Shown here: positions 63,491-64,000 of the stretch, piece by piece
How the letters are laid out: each line of letters opens with the position of its first letter
Position numbering within the stretch: position 1 is the first letter of the stretch
Source of the DNA: Paenibacillus sp. FSL R10-2734
GTDB lineage: Bacteria; Bacillota; Bacilli; Paenibacillales; Paenibacillaceae
NCBI RefSeq assembly: GCF_037963865.1
Contig: NZ_CP150170.1
Span: 2,232,001-2,296,000, forward strand
Reading direction: 5' to 3'
DNA: 64,000 bases
Program-made: the position numbers and the translations under genes
The notes under the pieces: model-generated
Databases searched by the model: none
What the model was told of the DNA's origin: nothing
Seen by the model: only the letters and a program-made list of their open reading frames with translations

Positions 63491-64000
63491 ATGAAATTCA
63501 AATCAGGCTTTGTCGCAATTATCGGCAGACCGAACGTAGGCAAATCGACACTCATGAACCAGGTTATTGGACAGAAGATTGCAATCATGTCGGATAAGCC
63601 ACAGACAACCAGAAACAAAATCCACGGGGTCTATACAACGAATAATTCACAAATCGTGTTCCTGGATACACCAGGTATTCATAAAAGACAGTCCAAGCTA
63701 GGCGACTACATGAACCAAACAGCGATGAGTACGCTAGGTGAAGTTGAGGCTGTGTTGTTCCTTGTGGACGCTGCAGACGGTTTGGGTGGTGGTGACCGAT
63801 ACATTGCTGAGCAATTAAACGGACTTAAGACGCCAGTTATTCTTGTGCTTAACAAGATTGATAAAATAGAGCCGGAAGCTTTGCTCCCACTTATGGCTCA
63901 GTATAACAAGCTGCATAATTTTGCTGAAATCATTCCGATTTCTGCTAAGATGGGCAGCAATGTTAACACGCTGTTAGAGCAAGTTGCTAAGTACTTGCCG
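63491..64000 (+). CDS. era: GTPase Era, N-terminal part (continues beyond the window)
   Basis: Era is a 16S rRNA-binding GTPase needed for 30S assembly. The 170 codons present include G1 GRPNVGKST (about 12-20), the effector region DKPQTTRNKIHG, G3 DTPGIHK (about 58), G4 NKID (about 123) and G5 SAK (about 152). The start ATG 63491 has AAAGGAAG upstream. The KH domain lies outside the window. With ybeY, dgkA and cdd it forms the conserved ribosome-maturation neighbourhood. Confidence 0.96.
   Translation, partial: MKFKSGFVAIIGRPNVGKSTLMNQVIGQKIAIMSDKPQTTRNKIHGVYTTNNSQIVFLDTPGIHKRQSKLGDYMNQTAMSTLGEVEAVLFLVDAADGLGGGDRYIAEQLNGLKTPVILVLNKIDKIEPEALLPLMAQYNKLHNFAEIIPISAKMGSNVNTLLEQVAKYLP

Noticed and set aside
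1..64000. tRNA and rRNA genes
   Set aside because: I looked for cloverleaf-like segments and rRNA motifs and recognised none. A tRNA search program would be needed to exclude them fully.

Overview
The window looks like a Paenibacillus chromosome (low-GC Gram-positive, Bacillales). The evidence is the conserved order rpsU-yqeY-yqeZ-floA-yqfB-yqfC-yqfD-phoH-yqfF-ybeY-dgkA-cdd-era at the right end, the sporulation genes yqfC and yqfD, AddAB in place of RecBCD, strong AGGAGG ribosome binding sites, and TTG/GTG starts. The species is not established.

Layout. 1-6700: a type II CBASS anti-phage operon (SAVED sensor, CD-NTase, Cap2 E2-E1 ligase, Cap3 JAMM protease), AT-rich and broken in several independent ways. 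An IS3/IS150-type element splits the CD-NTase, Cap2 is frameshifted, and the second metal-binding Asp of the CD-NTase is Ala. 6700-11100: a graveyard of decayed mobile DNA (DUF6094-like methyltransferase fragment, IS1182-type transposase remnant, two possible group II intron 5' ends), plus a minus-strand winged-helix regulator, a 28-residue membrane peptide and a 39-residue hydrophobic peptide. 11166-21812: a complete two-component class II lantibiotic cluster (lanA1-M1-F-E-A2-M2-T), related to haloduracin and lichenicidin but with new core sequences. 21813-22860: orphan gene fragments. 22861 to the end: chromosomal backbone. This comprises tag; prmA, an M50 protease, rsmE and mtaB; azlCD; an Ig-like surface protein; an ECF transporter of the UPF0397 type; a Na/Pi cotransporter; an RlmI-like methyltransferase; the DNA-repair set addB-addA-sbcD-sbcC; a HIT protein; then the rpsU-era block.

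How the genes work together. In the lantibiotic cluster each LanM modifies its own precursor, LanT cleaves both leaders at Gly-Gly and exports the peptides, and LanFE gives immunity. No trimming protease is present, and the beta core starts directly after Gly-Gly, so none appears to be needed. In CBASS, Cap2 would attach the CD-NTase C-terminal Gly to a target and Cap3 would reverse this, but the operon is very probably dead. AddAB and SbcCD form one double-strand-break repair block.

The most unusual signals are in the intergenic DNA. A 177-bp element with four symmetrically placed GGACTC/GAGTCC sites occurs five times, and its site spacing is kept although the spacers have diverged. A 63-bp repeat occurs in the leaders of prmA and cdd and ends exactly at their Shine-Dalgarno sequences. 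A hairpin repeat lies before rsmE and the HIT gene. An octamer tandem array, a perfect three-way-junction terminator after sbcC, and four evenly spaced 25-bp palindromes upstream of era complete the list.
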